A stretch of 64,000 nt of DNA from Antilocapra americana (GCA_007570785.1 ML664199.1:23581907-23645906); one strand, 5' to 3'; shown: positions 47,113-59,143, numbered from the stretch's first letter. Notes: a model not told the origin generated them from the letters alone. Translations and numbers: made by a program.

Positions 47113-48579
47113 AAAGATCACTTTTAACAGTGTCAGGCCTGGCATTTTGTAACCACTAAAGTCTTTCAACAGTTTATGGATTCACTCATGAAGTTTTAAT
47201 ACTGGTAATCTTAATTCTGAAAAGCCTCCTACTATGAATGTTGGAAATGGGTTTTTGGCTTTAGTAGGAGACTAGAACTACATCAGGGCTTTTCAGCTTT
47301 GGCATTCTTGGCATTTGGAACCAGTATTTTTTTGTGTGAGACTGTTCTGTCCAGTAAGCTCCCCTGTCTCTCGCAGTTCCCAGTCCTGACAACCAAAAGT
47401 ATCTCTAGACTTATAAAATATTCTGAGACATGGCAAAGTTACTCCTATTTGAGAATCAGTGTGCTATGTAATATTCCAGGTTAGTAACACAGTTTGCTGG
47501 TGAGCTCACTCTGTTTTTCTTAATGATGTTTAAAGAATTGAAGAGAATGAGAAAGGCTCCAGAAGCACAAATCAGACAGCACAGTTCCTGATTTTCAAGT
47601 GAAAAGTAAATGATTCTGTAAGCTAATGCCTGGTGAGAATAGTTTTAATTCTAAAGTTCTAAAATAGATTATTACAGAGATGGATTATGAACACTTAAAA
47701 TGAGAAAGCAGTGATTACTGTAATTTCTCATTGATGGGGTTCCTAAAACCAAATATTTGTCAAAGCATATTCTTCCATATTACTAATATCTCAGTTACTT
47801 CCACTAAGGTACTGTACAGGTACAGTAAATAATTAAATATGTTATAATTTTATTACAGATTAAATGGAGGGAAAATAGGATATAGTTAGATACAATGAAA
47901 ACCAGTAAAAGTATACCTAAAGAATACTGATTCACCAGGCTGGAATCCTCTCAGCTTTGTCCTGTTTGGTACTTTTATTGAATTGAAGAAGTATGTAAAA
48001 CACATGCTAATGGAATTTCTCAATGGCAGAAAGCTAGGAGTTCTATCATAAATCTATGGATAGCAGAATTAGAACCCAAAAGAATTTCAAAACACTGAGA
48101 AAAGGACTGACTCTCAAAATATAAAATATAAAAAGAATATGCGTAATATCCTACCACTGTGTTAAAAAATTCAACTGCATAAATGGGAGAGGCACAACTT
48201 GAAAGCAACACAGGTAAAACAGAGGTATTGTAATCATCTGTAAGCTCAGTATGAGTCAACACTGTCACTTGAGTAGCAGAAAGACTAATGGAAGTTCATC
48301 CTTCTAGGTATCTCCTCTTTTGAGTAAAATGGTTACATGTGCTTTCCTCATTTCCCCAGGCTATTTGCACTTAATTTTAGATTAAAGTATATTAAATGGA
48401 GAGTGTCTAAGATGGTATGGGAAAGAGAAAATATAGGATAGTGAGATATCAATCTTAAAATCTGTAAAGTTTTCATATGGAAGGATGATTAGATTTGTTG
48501 TGCATGATCTTGAGAGGTATACTAAGAACAGTCTGTGGAAGGTGTAGGAGAGGAGTTTGGTTCTCATTGTTAACTGAAA
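47113..48579. other. Intron, apparently unique
   Basis: AT-rich, nothing recognised over about 1.5 kb. Small open frames at 47299 and 48020 look random. Confidence 0.4.
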
Positions 48580-50372
48580 TCTAATGAATCCATGAATCAA
48601 GGCAAATTGGAAGTGGTCAGACAGGAGACGACAAGAGTGAATGTCAACATTTTAGGAATCAGCAAACTAAAATGGACTGGAATGGGTGAATTTAACTCAG
48701 ATGACTATTATATCTACTACTGTGGGCAAGAATCCCTTAGAAGAAATGGAGTAGCCATTATAGTCAACAAGAGAGTCTGAAATGCAGTACTTGGATGCAG
48801 TCTCAAAAATGACAGAATGATCTCTGTTCATTTCCAAGGCAAACCATCTGTATCACGGTAATCCAAGTCTATGTCCTGACCAGTAATGCTGAAAAAGCTG
48901 AAGTTGAAGTAGGTTCTATGAAGACTTACAAGACCTTCTAGAACTAACACCCAAAAAAGACGTCCTTTTCATCATAGGGGACTGGAGTGCAAAAGTAGGA
49001 AGTCAAGAAACACCTGGAGTAACAGGCAAAAAAGTACAGAATGAAGCAGGCAAAGGCTAATAGAGTTCTGCCAAGAGAATGCACTGATCATAGCAAACAC
49101 ACTCTTCCAACAACACAAGAGAAGACTCTACATATGGACATCACAAGATGATTGACACTGAAATCAGATTGATTATATTGTTTGAAGCCAAAGATTGAGA
49201 AGCTCTTTACAGTCATCAAAAACAAGACTGGGAGCTGACTGTGGCTCAGATCATGAACTCCTTATTGCCAAATTCAGACGTAAATTGAAGAAAGTAGAGA
49301 AAACCACTAGACCATTCAGGTATGACCTAAATCAGACCCCTTATGATTATGCAGTGGAAGTGAGAAATAGATTCAAGGGACTATATCTAATAGACAGATG
49401 CCTGAAGAACTATGGATGGAGGTTTGTAACACTGGTCAGGAGACAGGGATCAAGACCATGCCCAAGAAAAAGAAATGCAAAAAGGCAAAATGGCTGTCTG
49501 AGGAGGCCTTACAAATAGCTGTGAAAAGAAGAGAAGTGAAAAGCAAAGGAGAAAAGGAAAGATAGACCCATTTGAATGCAGAGTTCCAAAGAATAGCAAG
49601 GAGAGATAAGAAAGCCTTCCTCAGTGATCAGTGCAAAGAAATAGAGGAAAACAATAGAATGGGAAAGACTAGAGGTCTCTTCAAGAAAATTAGAGATACC
49701 AAGGGAAGATTTCATGCAAAGATTGGCTCAATAAAGGACAAAAATGATATGGACCTAATAGAAGCAGAAGATATTAAGAAGAGGTGGCAAGAATACACAG
49801 AGGAACTGTACAAAACAGATCTTCATGACCCAGATAATGGTTATGAAAAGTTATGATCAACCTAGACAGCATATTAAAAAGCAGAGACATTACTTTGCCA
49901 ACAAAGGTCTGTCGAGTCAAAGCTTTAGTTTTCCCAGTGGTTATGTATGGATGTGGGAGTTGGACTATAAAGAAAGCTGAGCAGTGAAAAACTGATGCTT
50001 TTGAACTGTGGTGTTGGAGAAGACTTCTTGAGAGTCCCTTGGACTAAAGGAGATCCAACCAGTCCATCCTAAAGGAAATCAGTCCTGAATATTTATTGGA
50101 AGGACTGATGCTGAAGCTGAAACTCCCAGTACTTTGGCCATCTTATGTGAAGAACTGACTCATTTTAAAAGACCTTGATACTGTGAAAGATTGAAGGCAG
50201 GAGAGAAGGGGGCTACAGAGGATGAAATGGTTGGATGGCATCACCAACTCAATAGACATGAGTTTGAGTAAACTCAGGATTGGTAATGGACACTGGGTCC
50301 TGGCGTGCTGCAGTCCAAGGGGTCACAAAGAGTCAGACACAACTGAGCAACTGAACTAACTGACATACTCAC
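48580..50372 (+). mobile_element. BovB (RTE) LINE with endonuclease, internal deletion
   Basis: Encodes the apurinic-type endonuclease region in pieces: GKLEVVRQE, NILGISKLKWTGMGEFNSDD and SLRRNGVAIIVNKRV at 48592-48780, then KDVLFIIGDWSAKVG near 48960, GADCGSDHELLIAKFRRKL near 49225 and SLGISNF-antisense shadows. At about 49840 the text jumps from the pre-RT region to aacctagacagcatattaaa near the RT end, so roughly 1.2 kb of reverse transcriptase is missing. The 3' end is standard. Confidence 0.93.
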
Positions 50373-50389
50373 CAGAATTGCAAGCTTTT

Positions 50390-50745
50390 AAAATCCCTAA
50401 AAATACGACTTAGTAAAGGTGTAGGGGGACAGGATTTCTCATACTGACTAGTGGGACTATAAATGGGATACCCCTATTTCAGAAAACAATTTGGCATTCT
50501 CTCCAAAGTTGACATGAACTGGATTCTAGCAATTCCATCTCTACATATATACCCATTAGAATTATATGCCCATGCATACTAAAAGATATGCTCTACAGGA
50601 ATTTATATAGTAACATGATTCATAATAACCCCTAAACCAAAGACCGTCTAAATAAACGTTCTATCATGCAACAGAATACTGTGCTGCAATGAAAAGGCAC
50701 CGGCTACTGCAGTATGCAACCACGTGGATGAATAAAGTTCTCTTG
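50390..50745 (+). mobile_element. Old L1 ORF2 remnant, sense
   Basis: ctcaccagaattgcaagctt, aattccatctctacatatat, gatgaataaagttctcttg, in the order of the L1 ORF2 C-terminal end. Very degenerate. Confidence 0.55.
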
Positions 50746-50905
50746 TACCTAATTTATAATTACTTTAACACCTAGGTCTTTGAGTATGTACAAATTTGCA
50801 CTATTCTGTTAAAATTGCTTCTTTTGGTTCATACATTTTTCTTTTTTTGGTTCATACATTTCTATCTATGTCTATCAGTGATGCTTTTGCATTTTTTAAA
50901 AATAG

Positions 50906-50982
50906 GATTTACTTAAATCCATTGTTTCAAGAATGAAGAAGGCAATAGAAGATGATGTGTTTATTCCTCTGTATCCAAAGAG
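50906..50982 (+). CDS. GCFC2: GCFC2 coding exon W11
   Basis: Acceptor ttttttaaaaatag, donor gtaaga. Encodes DLLKSIVSR and MKKAIEDDVFIPLYPK, a hallmark DVFIPLYP motif of GCFC proteins. The 6.6-kb intron before it holds the RPL30 retrocopy and a BovB LINE. Confidence 0.95.
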
Positions 50983-51204
50983 GTAAGAGTTGCTAATTTC
51001 TAGATTTTATGAAATAGTTACTCCTGCAATACAGATTCATTTAAGAGTGTACTGTAGAAGAAACTATAAACATGTTGTTTTCAAAACATACATACCTATT
51101 AAGATGCAAATTGATATTTCACCAAATATTTCGTAATCACCTTTTATATGCCATGTATGATATACTGGTATCCCTGAGAACATGACAATTGGCATAGCCA
51201 GGTA

Positions 51205-51395
51205 GTTAGAAACACAGATTCTGGAGTGCAGACTCACCATTACTAGACACTTGACCTTGGGCCTTTCCATGCATCAGTGTCTTTGTATATAAAATGGGCA
51301 TTAAATTATTGCCTATCTCATAGGACACTGTGAAGATGAAGAGAGTGCTCAGAATAATACCTGACACGGAGAGCTCAAAATAAGGCCTGGAGCAT
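51205..51395 (+). mobile_element. MIR SINE
   Basis: gaaacacagattctggagtgc, gacacttgaccttgggcctt, tataaaatgggcattaaatt, gagagtgctcagaataatac. Confidence 0.7.
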
Positions 51396-51654
51396 CACTG
51401 AGGGGCCAGAAACTACATCTTTGAAATAAACATTTACTTTTAAATGATCAGACTAGTAGTGTTTGATGCATATTGGTAGATTTGCTGAGAAAACATCAGC
51501 TGTAGTAATAGGTTATGGACTGAACCTCATTCTGCAGTGAGTACTCACATGATCGAAGAGTTCTATGGAAAGAAAGAAAACCTCTAAGCTTGCTAGTTAA
51601 TTTCATTCCTGAAGAGATGCCTGCATGTAAAAATTCACCCCAATTAAGATTTGT

Positions 51655-51862
51655 TGACTTCCCAGATTGCTCAGTGGTAAAGAAACCACCTCCTAATGCA
51701 GGAGATGCAGGATCAATCCCTAGATCAGGAAGATTCTCTGGAGGAGGAAATGGCAACCCACTCCAGTATTCTTGCCTGGGAGATTCCATGGACAGAGGAA
51801 TCTGGCAGACTACCTTCCACGGGCTCACAAAAGAGTCAGATATGATTTAGCAACTAAACAAC
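51655..51862 (+). mobile_element. Bov-tA SINE
   Basis: gacttcccagattgctcagt, ccctagatcaggaagattct, ctcacaaaagagtcagatat, then an ACAAC tail. Confidence 0.92.
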
Positions 51863-51898
51863 AACAACAATTAAGACTTGTAATGTTTTAGAGCCATC

Positions 51899-52098
51899 AG
51901 GGCTTCCTTGATGGCTCAGTTGGTAAAGAATCTGTCTGCGATGTGGGAGACCTGGGTTTGATTCCCTGGGTTGGGAAGATCCCCTGGAGAAGGGAAAGGC
52001 TACCCACTCCAGTATTCTGGCCTAGATAATTCAATGGACTGTATAGTCCAAGGGATTGCAAAGAGTCAGAATGACTGAGCGACTTTCACTTTCAATGT
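51899..52098 (+). mobile_element. Bov-tA SINE, second copy in tandem
   Basis: gggcttccttgatggctcag, ccctgggttgggaagatccc, gattgcaaagagtcagaatg. Same orientation as its neighbour, 36 bases away. Confidence 0.92.
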
Positions 52099-52786
52099 TT
52101 TAGGTAAGTAATATATCTGCACAGTTAAAAAGGAAGAATGTGTATTTAAATTTTTTACTTATGTTTAAAATGAAAAGTCTTATTCTCTCCTGCTCCTGAC
52201 CTCCATCCACCCAGTTTGTGCTTTCTTTTCTGTACACATGCAAGAATACTCACTGTTGGTAATTTTTTTTACCTTTTTGGAATTTCTTTCTGCAATTAGA
52301 ATTAAATACTTTAGATAGAATTTTAATACTTACAATGCAATTAGAATTAATCTTATTTTCCCTGTTTTTTATAGCAAAGTAAGTATATTGTAGTCATAAC
52401 CATTGTTTTGTACCTTACTTTGAGATCTTTTTGTGTCATCCACAAATTGTTTCCTCATGCTTTTTTAGCTGCACAGTATGCCGTTTTATGGCTGTATTGT
52501 AGTTGATGAACATGTAAATCATTACTAACAAAGTTGTGAATAATTTTATGGACATATTATCCTGTACATGTGCAAATGTATCTATAGAAGGCATTCTCAA
52601 ATGTGGATTTGTTGAGTAAGAGTGTATATACATTAGTAATTTTATCAGTTATCACCAGAGTACCTTCAGTTATATTGTTAAGACTTAGTTTGGCTGATTA
52701 AAAAAAAAGCTACCATTCAGTTCTTTAAACTCTGTTTCTGAAAGATGAAAAGTCATTTGCATTTTCTTTCTTTTGCTTTAAATTAG
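52099..52786. other. Intron before W12, old L1-like text
   Basis: 52400-52640 (gtagttgatgaacatgtaaa, ttatcctgtacatgtgcaaa) resembles a very old antisense L1. The rest is unassigned. Confidence 0.3.
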
Positions 52787-52853
52787 TGCTGTAGAAAACA
52801 GAACATCACCACATTCAAAGTTTCAAGAAAGACAGTTCTGGTCAGGTCTAAAG
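52787..52853 (+). CDS. GCFC2: GCFC2 coding exon W12
   Basis: Shortest exon. Acceptor tttaaattag, donor gtaagc. Encodes [19 protein letters not shown] and SGLK. Phase 2 in, phase 0 out. Confidence 0.94.
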
Positions 52854-52924
52854 GTAAGCAGAAAACTGCAAAAATAAATTTTTTTTTTCTTTTAAAAAAA
52901 GTTTACTATATAGTGAAGATCAGA

Positions 52925-53238
52925 AAAATTCTTCTGTAAAGGACCAGACAGTAAGTATTTTAGGTTTTGTAGGGTGCATAATGTCTGTTGAACTGTTCAG
53001 CTCTGTCACTGTAGTGCAAGTAGCCGTAGACAATATGTAAATAAATGAGCATGTCTGTGTTTCAGTAAAACTTTACTTTATGGACATTGAAATTTGACTG
53101 TCATATAATTTTCATGTCTTAAAATACTCTTTTTTTCAATCATTTAAAATTATAAAAACCATCCTTAGTGCACCAACTCTACAAAGCAGACCATAAGCTG
53201 GATTTAACTCACAGGCTGTAGTTGTCCAACCTCCTGTC
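52925..53238 (+). mobile_element. hAT-Charlie-like DNA transposon remnant
   Basis: ttcttctgtaaaggaccaga, agtattttaggttttgtagg, gtagacaatatgtaaataaa, cagtaaaactttactttatgg follow a common mammalian MER hAT consensus in order. Family not fixed. Confidence 0.65.
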
Positions 53239-53269
53239 TAAACAGTAAACGATGAAATCAGTGCTGAAT

Positions 53270-53960
53270 CAATGACAATGGGGACAGTAAGGAAAAGATT
53301 GGTTCAAAAGATTTTTAGGATGAAGCATCGAAAGAACCCAATGACTGATTACAGAGTTAATTCTACCCTGAAGAATGTAGGGTGCTAGCCAAGTTTCTGA
53401 CTTTGGCACCCTATTAACTTATGGTGGCGTATTTTGAGCATTGGAGAAGGAAGAAAAGATTTGGGAGGAAAGATAAGTGGACCCAGTGGATGTAAGATAA
53501 CTATGGGATAAGGGGAGGTACTTGAATACATGAGTCTGAAGTACAGGAGACAGATCTGAGCTGGAGATTTGAGAGTCAGTCACATATAGGCAGTGTTTGG
53601 AGGCATGGTCATGAATGACAACCTCTGAGGAGAAGAAGCAGTGGGCAGCCAAAGTGAAGTCTTCAGACAGCCCTTAAGAATAAGCTGTTAAGCTAAGAAT
53701 GGTCACAAGACAGTGGCATCGGGGAAACTAAGTGAAGGGCTTTTGAGAACAAAGTATTAATGCCACTGAAGAGAATTAGAGGGAAGACTGAAAATGTTTA
53801 CTGGGTTTCATAGTTACAAGGTCATGAATGACCTCAGCAAGAATAGTTTTGATAGGGTGACTCAATACTTGTCATGTGGTTGGGTCAGGAAAAAGGCTTT
53901 TCAGGAAGAGGGAGCCACGTCAACAATGACAGTGTGCAAAAGCATTGCATGTTAGTACAA
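53270..53960. mobile_element. Ancient CR1/L3-like LINE remnant
   Basis: gagctggagatttgagagtc, atataggcagtgtttggagg, tggcatcggggaaactaag, gccacgtcaacaatgaca in old CR1/L3 order. Confidence 0.35.
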
Positions 53961-54034
53961 CTGGATGTGGTTTAGACGTACATAATAAATTTAGTAATGG
54001 AAAGAAAATGGAAGCTACCATAAAATTCACATGC

Positions 54035-54298
54035 TGCTGCTGCTAAGGCGCTTCAGTCGTGTCCGACTCTGTGAGACCCCATAGACGGCAGCCCACCAGG
54101 CTTCCTGGTCCCTGGGATTCTCCCGGCAAGAACACTGGAGTGCCATTGCCTTCTTCAGTGCATGAAAGTGAAAAACGAAAGTGAAGTCTCTCAGTCATGT
54201 CCCACTCCTAGCGACCCCATGGACTGCTGCCTACCAGGCTGCTCCGTCCATGGGATTTTCCAGGCAAGAGTACTGGAGTGGGGTGCCATTGCCTTCTC
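54035..54298 (-). mobile_element. Bov-A2 dimeric SINE, antisense
   Basis: tgctgctgctaaggcgcttc, two Bov-A units joined by gaaagtgaaaaacgaaagtg, ending ggtgccattgccttctc. Confidence 0.93.
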
Positions 54299-54327
54299 AT
54301 AAAGATCTGCACATAAAGATCTGCATT
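54299..54327 (+). repeat. Short tandem duplication
   Basis: cataaagatctgca occurs twice in a row immediately after the Bov-A2. It could be target-related slippage. Confidence 0.8.
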
Positions 54328-54877
54328 TAGGGGAGAGAAATGCAACCCATATTATTTTGGTTAGAATTTTATTAGAATTTCTTAAAAGAATTTTACCCGA
54401 AATATCTCCAAACCCACGGGTTATTAGTAATCTTATTTTCTATATTAGAGCAGTGAGGTTCTCAGGTTCGATTGATTTCTCAAGGTCACATATTGGTAAC
54501 AATACCACTGGTTTTAACATCAGTGATTTTATGAATCCTGGGGTCCTGCAGTCTTATATCTGATGGCCCCAGTCTCCAAGAGAGAACAGATTGAGAAGGA
54601 AGATTATTGATCTGGAAAAGCTCCAGCAAGGTAATTTGAAATAGATTTTGAGTGGTTATCCTTAAAAAAAAATGAAGATAGGATGAAGAAATATGTGCAG
54701 GTTGAGAAGAATCGAGTGTTTATTCAGAAATGTTTTCTATTCTAAAATTGACGGTTCCAACAGTGCTAGTTGTGGTGAGAGTTTTACAGTTTGACCAGCT
54801 TTTTGTTTGGTGGAGACTATTACAGTTTTCCTTTGGAGAAAAGGTGCATAGTCACTGGAAATTTTGTTGTATTTTAG
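54328..54877. other. Intron before W13
   Basis: 54440-54560 (gttctcaggttcgattgatt, tcaaggtcacatattggtaa) resembles an old MIR. Otherwise unassigned. Confidence 0.35.
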
Positions 54878-55024
54878 CTCTTCGGCAATATTCTTCTTTG
54901 GAATGAACTCCTCCCAGAAGACACCTTGCAAGAGCTAGGATTAGGGAAGCTGCTGAATCGTTACCTTATTATAGCTCTTCTCAATGCCATACCTGGCCCA
55001 GATGTTGTTAAAAAGTGCAGCCAG
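54878..55024 (+). CDS. GCFC2: GCFC2 coding exon W13
   Basis: Acceptor gttgtattttag, donor gtaagt. Exactly 49 codons, phase 0 at both ends, so skipping it would keep frame. Encodes [35 protein letters not shown] and GPDVVKKC. Confidence 0.95.
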
Positions 55025-55420
55025 GTAAGTTATATAGAAATTGATCCTCATTTTATCATTTTTAAAAGTTATTAAAATTAATTTTATAGCAAAATAATTT
55101 AAATTGTGTTACTTACATAATAAATTAACTTAGACTAGAAATCCGAGAGAATCCAATATTTAAAAATTAGTATACTGGTTAACTACAAAATGACTGTTAG
55201 ATCCTCACCTCTCAACCTAAATACCAATGTAAATTATAGCTAAAGTAAAAAATTAAGTGTAAAAAAAAAAACTATAAAATATTGCACTAGGAAGATGTAT
55301 GACTATACCTGATGTTAAGGGAGTCTTTTCTTAATTTTAATGCAAAAAAAAAAATGGTGAGAAAAGATAATAGGTTTGACAAAAATGAAAAACTTTGGTC
55401 AACCAAAAAGCATTAAACAG
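55025..55420. other. Intron after W13, apparently unique
   Basis: AT-rich, nothing recognised. Confidence 0.45.
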
Positions 55421-55433
55421 AAAGGTATCAGGA

Positions 55434-55878
55434 CTATGAAAAGGATTGCATTTGAGTCCGTTGTAATGAGGTGGATCAGCCTAGAGCCTCTTACACAGAG
55501 TGAAGTAAGTCTAGAAAGATGGCACTGATATGGAATCTAGAAAGATGGCACTGATAATCCTATGGGTAGGACAGCAAAGGAGACACAAACATAAAGAACA
55601 GACTTTTGGACTCAGTGAGGGAAGGAGAGGATGAGATGATTTGAGAGAATAGCATTGAAAAATGTACATTACCGTATGTAAAATAGATAAACAATGAGAA
55701 TTTAGTGTATGACACAGGGTACCCTGTGACAACCTGGAGGGATGGGATGGGGTGGGGTGGGAGGTGGGTAGGGGGTTCAGGATGGAGAGGACACATGTAT
55801 ACCCGTGGCCGATTCATACTGATGTATGGCAGAAACCATCACAATACTCTAAAGTAATTATCCTCCAATTAAACAAAT
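55434..55878 (+). mobile_element. Ruminant L1 3' fragment with target-site duplication
   Basis: Sense L1 3' UTR (ttggactcagtgagggaagg, acccgtggccgattcatact, ctaaagtaattatcctccaa), flanked by AAAGGTATCAGGA at 55421-55433 and 55879-55891. A 21-base word, tctagaaagatggcactgat plus a, is tandemly repeated at 55510-55557. Confidence 0.93.
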
Positions 55879-55939
55879 AAAGGTATCAGGATTATTTGAT
55901 TATTGTTAAAAGTCAAAGATGGGTTTATTAGGCTCACTA

Positions 55940-56150
55940 TACCTGTTCTTCTCTTGTGGCTCAGGCAGTAAAGAATCTGCCTGCAGTGTGGGAGACCTGA
56001 GTTCTATCCCTGGGTTGGGAAGATCCCCTGGAGGAGGGCATGGCAACCCACTCCAGTGTTCTTGACTGGAGAATCCCCATGGAAGAGGAGCCTGGTGGCC
56101 TACAGTCCATGGGATCACAAAAGAGTCGGACACGACTGAGTAGCACAGCA
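55940..56150 (+). mobile_element. Bov-tA SINE
   Basis: cttgtggctcaggcagtaaa, ccctgggttgggaagatccc, aaaagagtcggacacgactg. Confidence 0.92.
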
Positions 56151-56649
56151 CATACTAATTCTTTCTCCTGTTGTTTATGTTTGGAATTTTCTATAATAAA
56201 TAGAAAGAAAGTTGAAAAACAGAGAAATAAGTTATAATGTGCACAACGAGGATAAATACCCACATTTTTTTAAAGCTCTCTACAAACCTGTGAGCAATTT
56301 GAATGTGCTTATTCAAAATGACCAAAAGGTAAAGCAATCCCCCCGAAAAAGAATATGCCAAAATAACCTCTAAACATGTGGAAAATACTAATAGTACTAA
56401 TAATCAGAGAATTGTAAATAATTCAGTAAGGATTTTTTTTTTTTTTGCTGTTATTTTCATTGTAATTCCCAGTATTGTCATAAGCACAGGGAAACAACAG
56501 CCCCACATCTGTCCAGGAACATCATTCATCTAGAAAGTGTGGAGAGGCAGTTCTGGGAAATAGTTTCTGCACTGTGGGGAGAAGAATATAACTCCAGAGA
56601 CTCTTTTGGCACAATCGATATAAGACCTTTAAAGTTCATACCCTTTTAG

Positions 56650-56850
56650 GAAACTTCCCTAGTGGTTCAGTGATTGAGAATCTACCTTCCAATGCAGGGG
56701 ACATGGGTTCAATCCCTTGTCAGGGAACTAAGATCCCATGTGCCATGGGGCAACTAAGCCCATGTGCCACAAGTAGAGAGCCTGCGTGCCACAATCAGAG
56801 AGGCGTCCCACCACAACAGAGAACCATCAGCCAAATAAAAAAAAATAAAG
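56650..56850 (+). mobile_element. tRNA-Glu-derived SINE
   Basis: aaacttccctagtggttcag, cttgtcagggaactaagatc, ggcaactaagcccatgtgcc, then an A-rich tail. Confidence 0.9.
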
Positions 56851-57004
56851 TCCACATGCTTTTACATAGCAATTTTACTTCTGGCAAATTATCCTAAGTT
56901 AAAAAATCAATGGACATAATTTTCTAAGAATGTGGGAAAATATTTATATTCTTATATAAGGTTTTTTTCTTAGTATACATGTATATGTAATGTTAGATAG
57001 CAGT

Positions 57005-57385
57005 TCCTGAAAGTGTGAAAGTCAGTCTTGTCCGACTCTTTGCAACCCCATAGACTGTACAGCTCATGGAATTCTCCAGGCCAGAATACTGGAGTGGGTA
57101 TCCTTTCCCTTTTCCAGGAGAGCTCCCTAACCCAGGGATCAAAGCATGTCTCCTGCATTGCAGGCGAATTCTTTACTAGCTGAGCCACAAGGGAAGCCCT
57201 AAGACTTCTTCCCAACCCAGGGATTGAACCCAGGTCTCCTGCACTGCGGGCAGATTTTTTACCAGCTGAGCCACAAGAGAAGCCCAGAAATACTGCAGTG
57301 GGTAGGCTATCCCTTCTCCAGGGGATCTTCCTGACCCAGGAATCAAACCAGGGTCTCCTGCATTGCAGGTGGATTCCTAGAGAAT
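57005..57385 (-). mobile_element. Bov-tA with three tRNA-derived modules in tandem
   Basis: Antisense. One full unit (57005-57200) is followed by two more copies of the tRNA-Glu-like head: 57205-57285 (cccaacccagggattgaacc, gagccacaagagaagccc) and 57305-57378 (ggggatcttcctgacccagg, ctgcattgcaggtggattc). Confidence 0.85.
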
Positions 57386-58446
57386 TTCTAGGAGCTGTCT
57401 AGCAGTTCCTAGACAGCCATTATTTTCCCAGCTATGGTTTTTGTATCATGTGGTTTGTATCGTGTAGTTTTTAACTACATTATTTATCAGAAATTTCAAT
57501 ATTCATCCAACCTATTGTGTTTCAAATTTCAGTTTAGTTCTCTTTGACCAGAAAGCTCTACTTTGCAGTAGAGGATATATGGCATTCTCTTCACAGTTTG
57601 TGGCTAGAAAACCAGACCAAAACAGTGTGGCTTTAAGTCCCAGGATCATTTATGGGAAAGCTAGATAGTTCCTTCAGAATTTTATTGAGCCTTAAGATAC
57701 AAAACAAGGGAAAAGCAAGTGTAAATGACATTAAATTCCAGATCAGTTAAGGGCTGGTTTTAAAACTAAAAAGATATAGTTTGTATAACAAGAGTTATAG
57801 GACTTTCTGCCTTAGGCAACTAGTGTGTCTGTTTTTTCTAGATAATTGAAAAAAGTGATTAAGAAATAGGATAAATCATTTTCAACTATGTTTTCTGTGT
57901 TGACCAACTAGGTTTGTTTTAGAAAACATGTATTCCAGAACTTTCTTTTAATGTATCTTATTGTGTGTGTATATATATATATATATATATAGTACAACTT
58001 TCTAGAGGTACATACTGATCCTGACCTTAGCAACTAACATAACCAAGAATTTCGTTAAAGAGTATGATCTCAGATTTTTCCTTGCTCCCGTTCTCTCTCC
58101 TTTTTTAAAAAAATTCTTCCTTTTCCAACAAGGAAGTTTTCCTTTTTGTTTACATTTTTTAGTTTTTTCCAAAACTTTTCCCCCAAGTCATGTATTACCT
58201 TTAGCATGATGATAGTAAGTGTTGTTTGAGGGGTTTTTTTCCCCCAAAAGAAACAAATGAATGCACATACATTGACTCCTTCTGCTGCCATTGACATTTA
58301 AAGCAATGTATTAAATTAGAAGAAAACTGTAATAAATTTTTTGTACAGTGTCATCTTAGAATGACCTTGATTTCTTAACTCATAGGTTATACACAAAGTC
58401 ATCTAATTTCATATTGTGAAATCACATTAAATGTACCTATTTTATA
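57386..58446. other. Intron between W13 and W14
   Basis: Nothing recognised except a TG/TA microsatellite at 57962-57990. Confidence 0.45.
57962..57990 (+). repeat. (TG)n(TA)n microsatellite
   Basis: tgtgtgtg followed by about ten TA units; likely length-variable. Confidence 0.9.
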
Positions 58447-58673
58447 CAGTTGACCCTTGAATAGCACAGATTTAAGCTGCATGGGTCCACTTCTATATGG
58501 ATTTTTTTTTAATAACTATCAGTACATACTGGAGTACTTCACAATCCACAGTTGGTTAAACTTGTAGATGCAGAGCCACAGATGTGGAGGGCCGACTGTA
58601 AAGTTAATACACTGATTTTCATCTGCGCATAGGTCACTGTCCCTAACTCCCTGCATTGTTAAAGGGCTAAATG
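58447..58673 (+). mobile_element. Tigger/MER2-like DNA transposon
   Basis: Begins CAGTTGACCCTTGAATAGCA, has gcatgggtccacttctatat and gagggccgactgtaaagtta, and ends with a decayed inverted copy, cattgttaaagggctaaatg. Flanked by TA at 58445-58446 and 58674-58675. Confidence 0.85.
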
Positions 58674-58924
58674 TAGGTTTGTTAACTAAGTGTTTTGTGT
58701 CTACACATTTCTGGTGTTTAGTTATAGATTATGTTTTGTACAATTTAATCACTCAGGAATACAGAGTAATGAAAGTATTGTAGAAGAATAGTCTCCTTTA
58801 AGCTTTTGATATCCAAATATGATTTTTTTAAGTATAAAACCTTAACAAAGAGAAAATTCTCCAAAGTTATTTAACCATGAACTATAAAATGGAAGGAAAA
58901 TACAACCAATATGAGTAGTGTGTA

Positions 58925-59045
58925 TGTGAAAGTTGCTCAGTCATGTCTGACTCTTTGTGACCCCATGGACTATACAGTTCATGGAATTCTCCAGGCCAGA
59001 ATACTGGAGTGGGTAGCCTTTTCCTTCTCCAGGGGATCTTCCAAG
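58925..59045 (-). mobile_element. Bov-tA SINE, truncated
   Basis: tgaaagttgctcagtcatgt, ctttgtgaccccatggacta, ctccaggccagaatactgga, ending ggggatcttcc without the tRNA head. About 100 bases before W14. Confidence 0.88.
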
Positions 59046-59143
59046 GAATCTTAACATGAGTACTATAAGGATTAAATGAGATTATGTTAAAGTACTTAGT
59101 TAATAACTGTCATTAAAAATCAACCATGTGTTTTGATTATCAG

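Noticed and set aside
51655..52098. Tandem repeated units resembling a CRISPR-like array
   Set aside because: The two copies are Bov-tA SINEs of about 200 bases; no short regular repeats or spacers. Vertebrate DNA.
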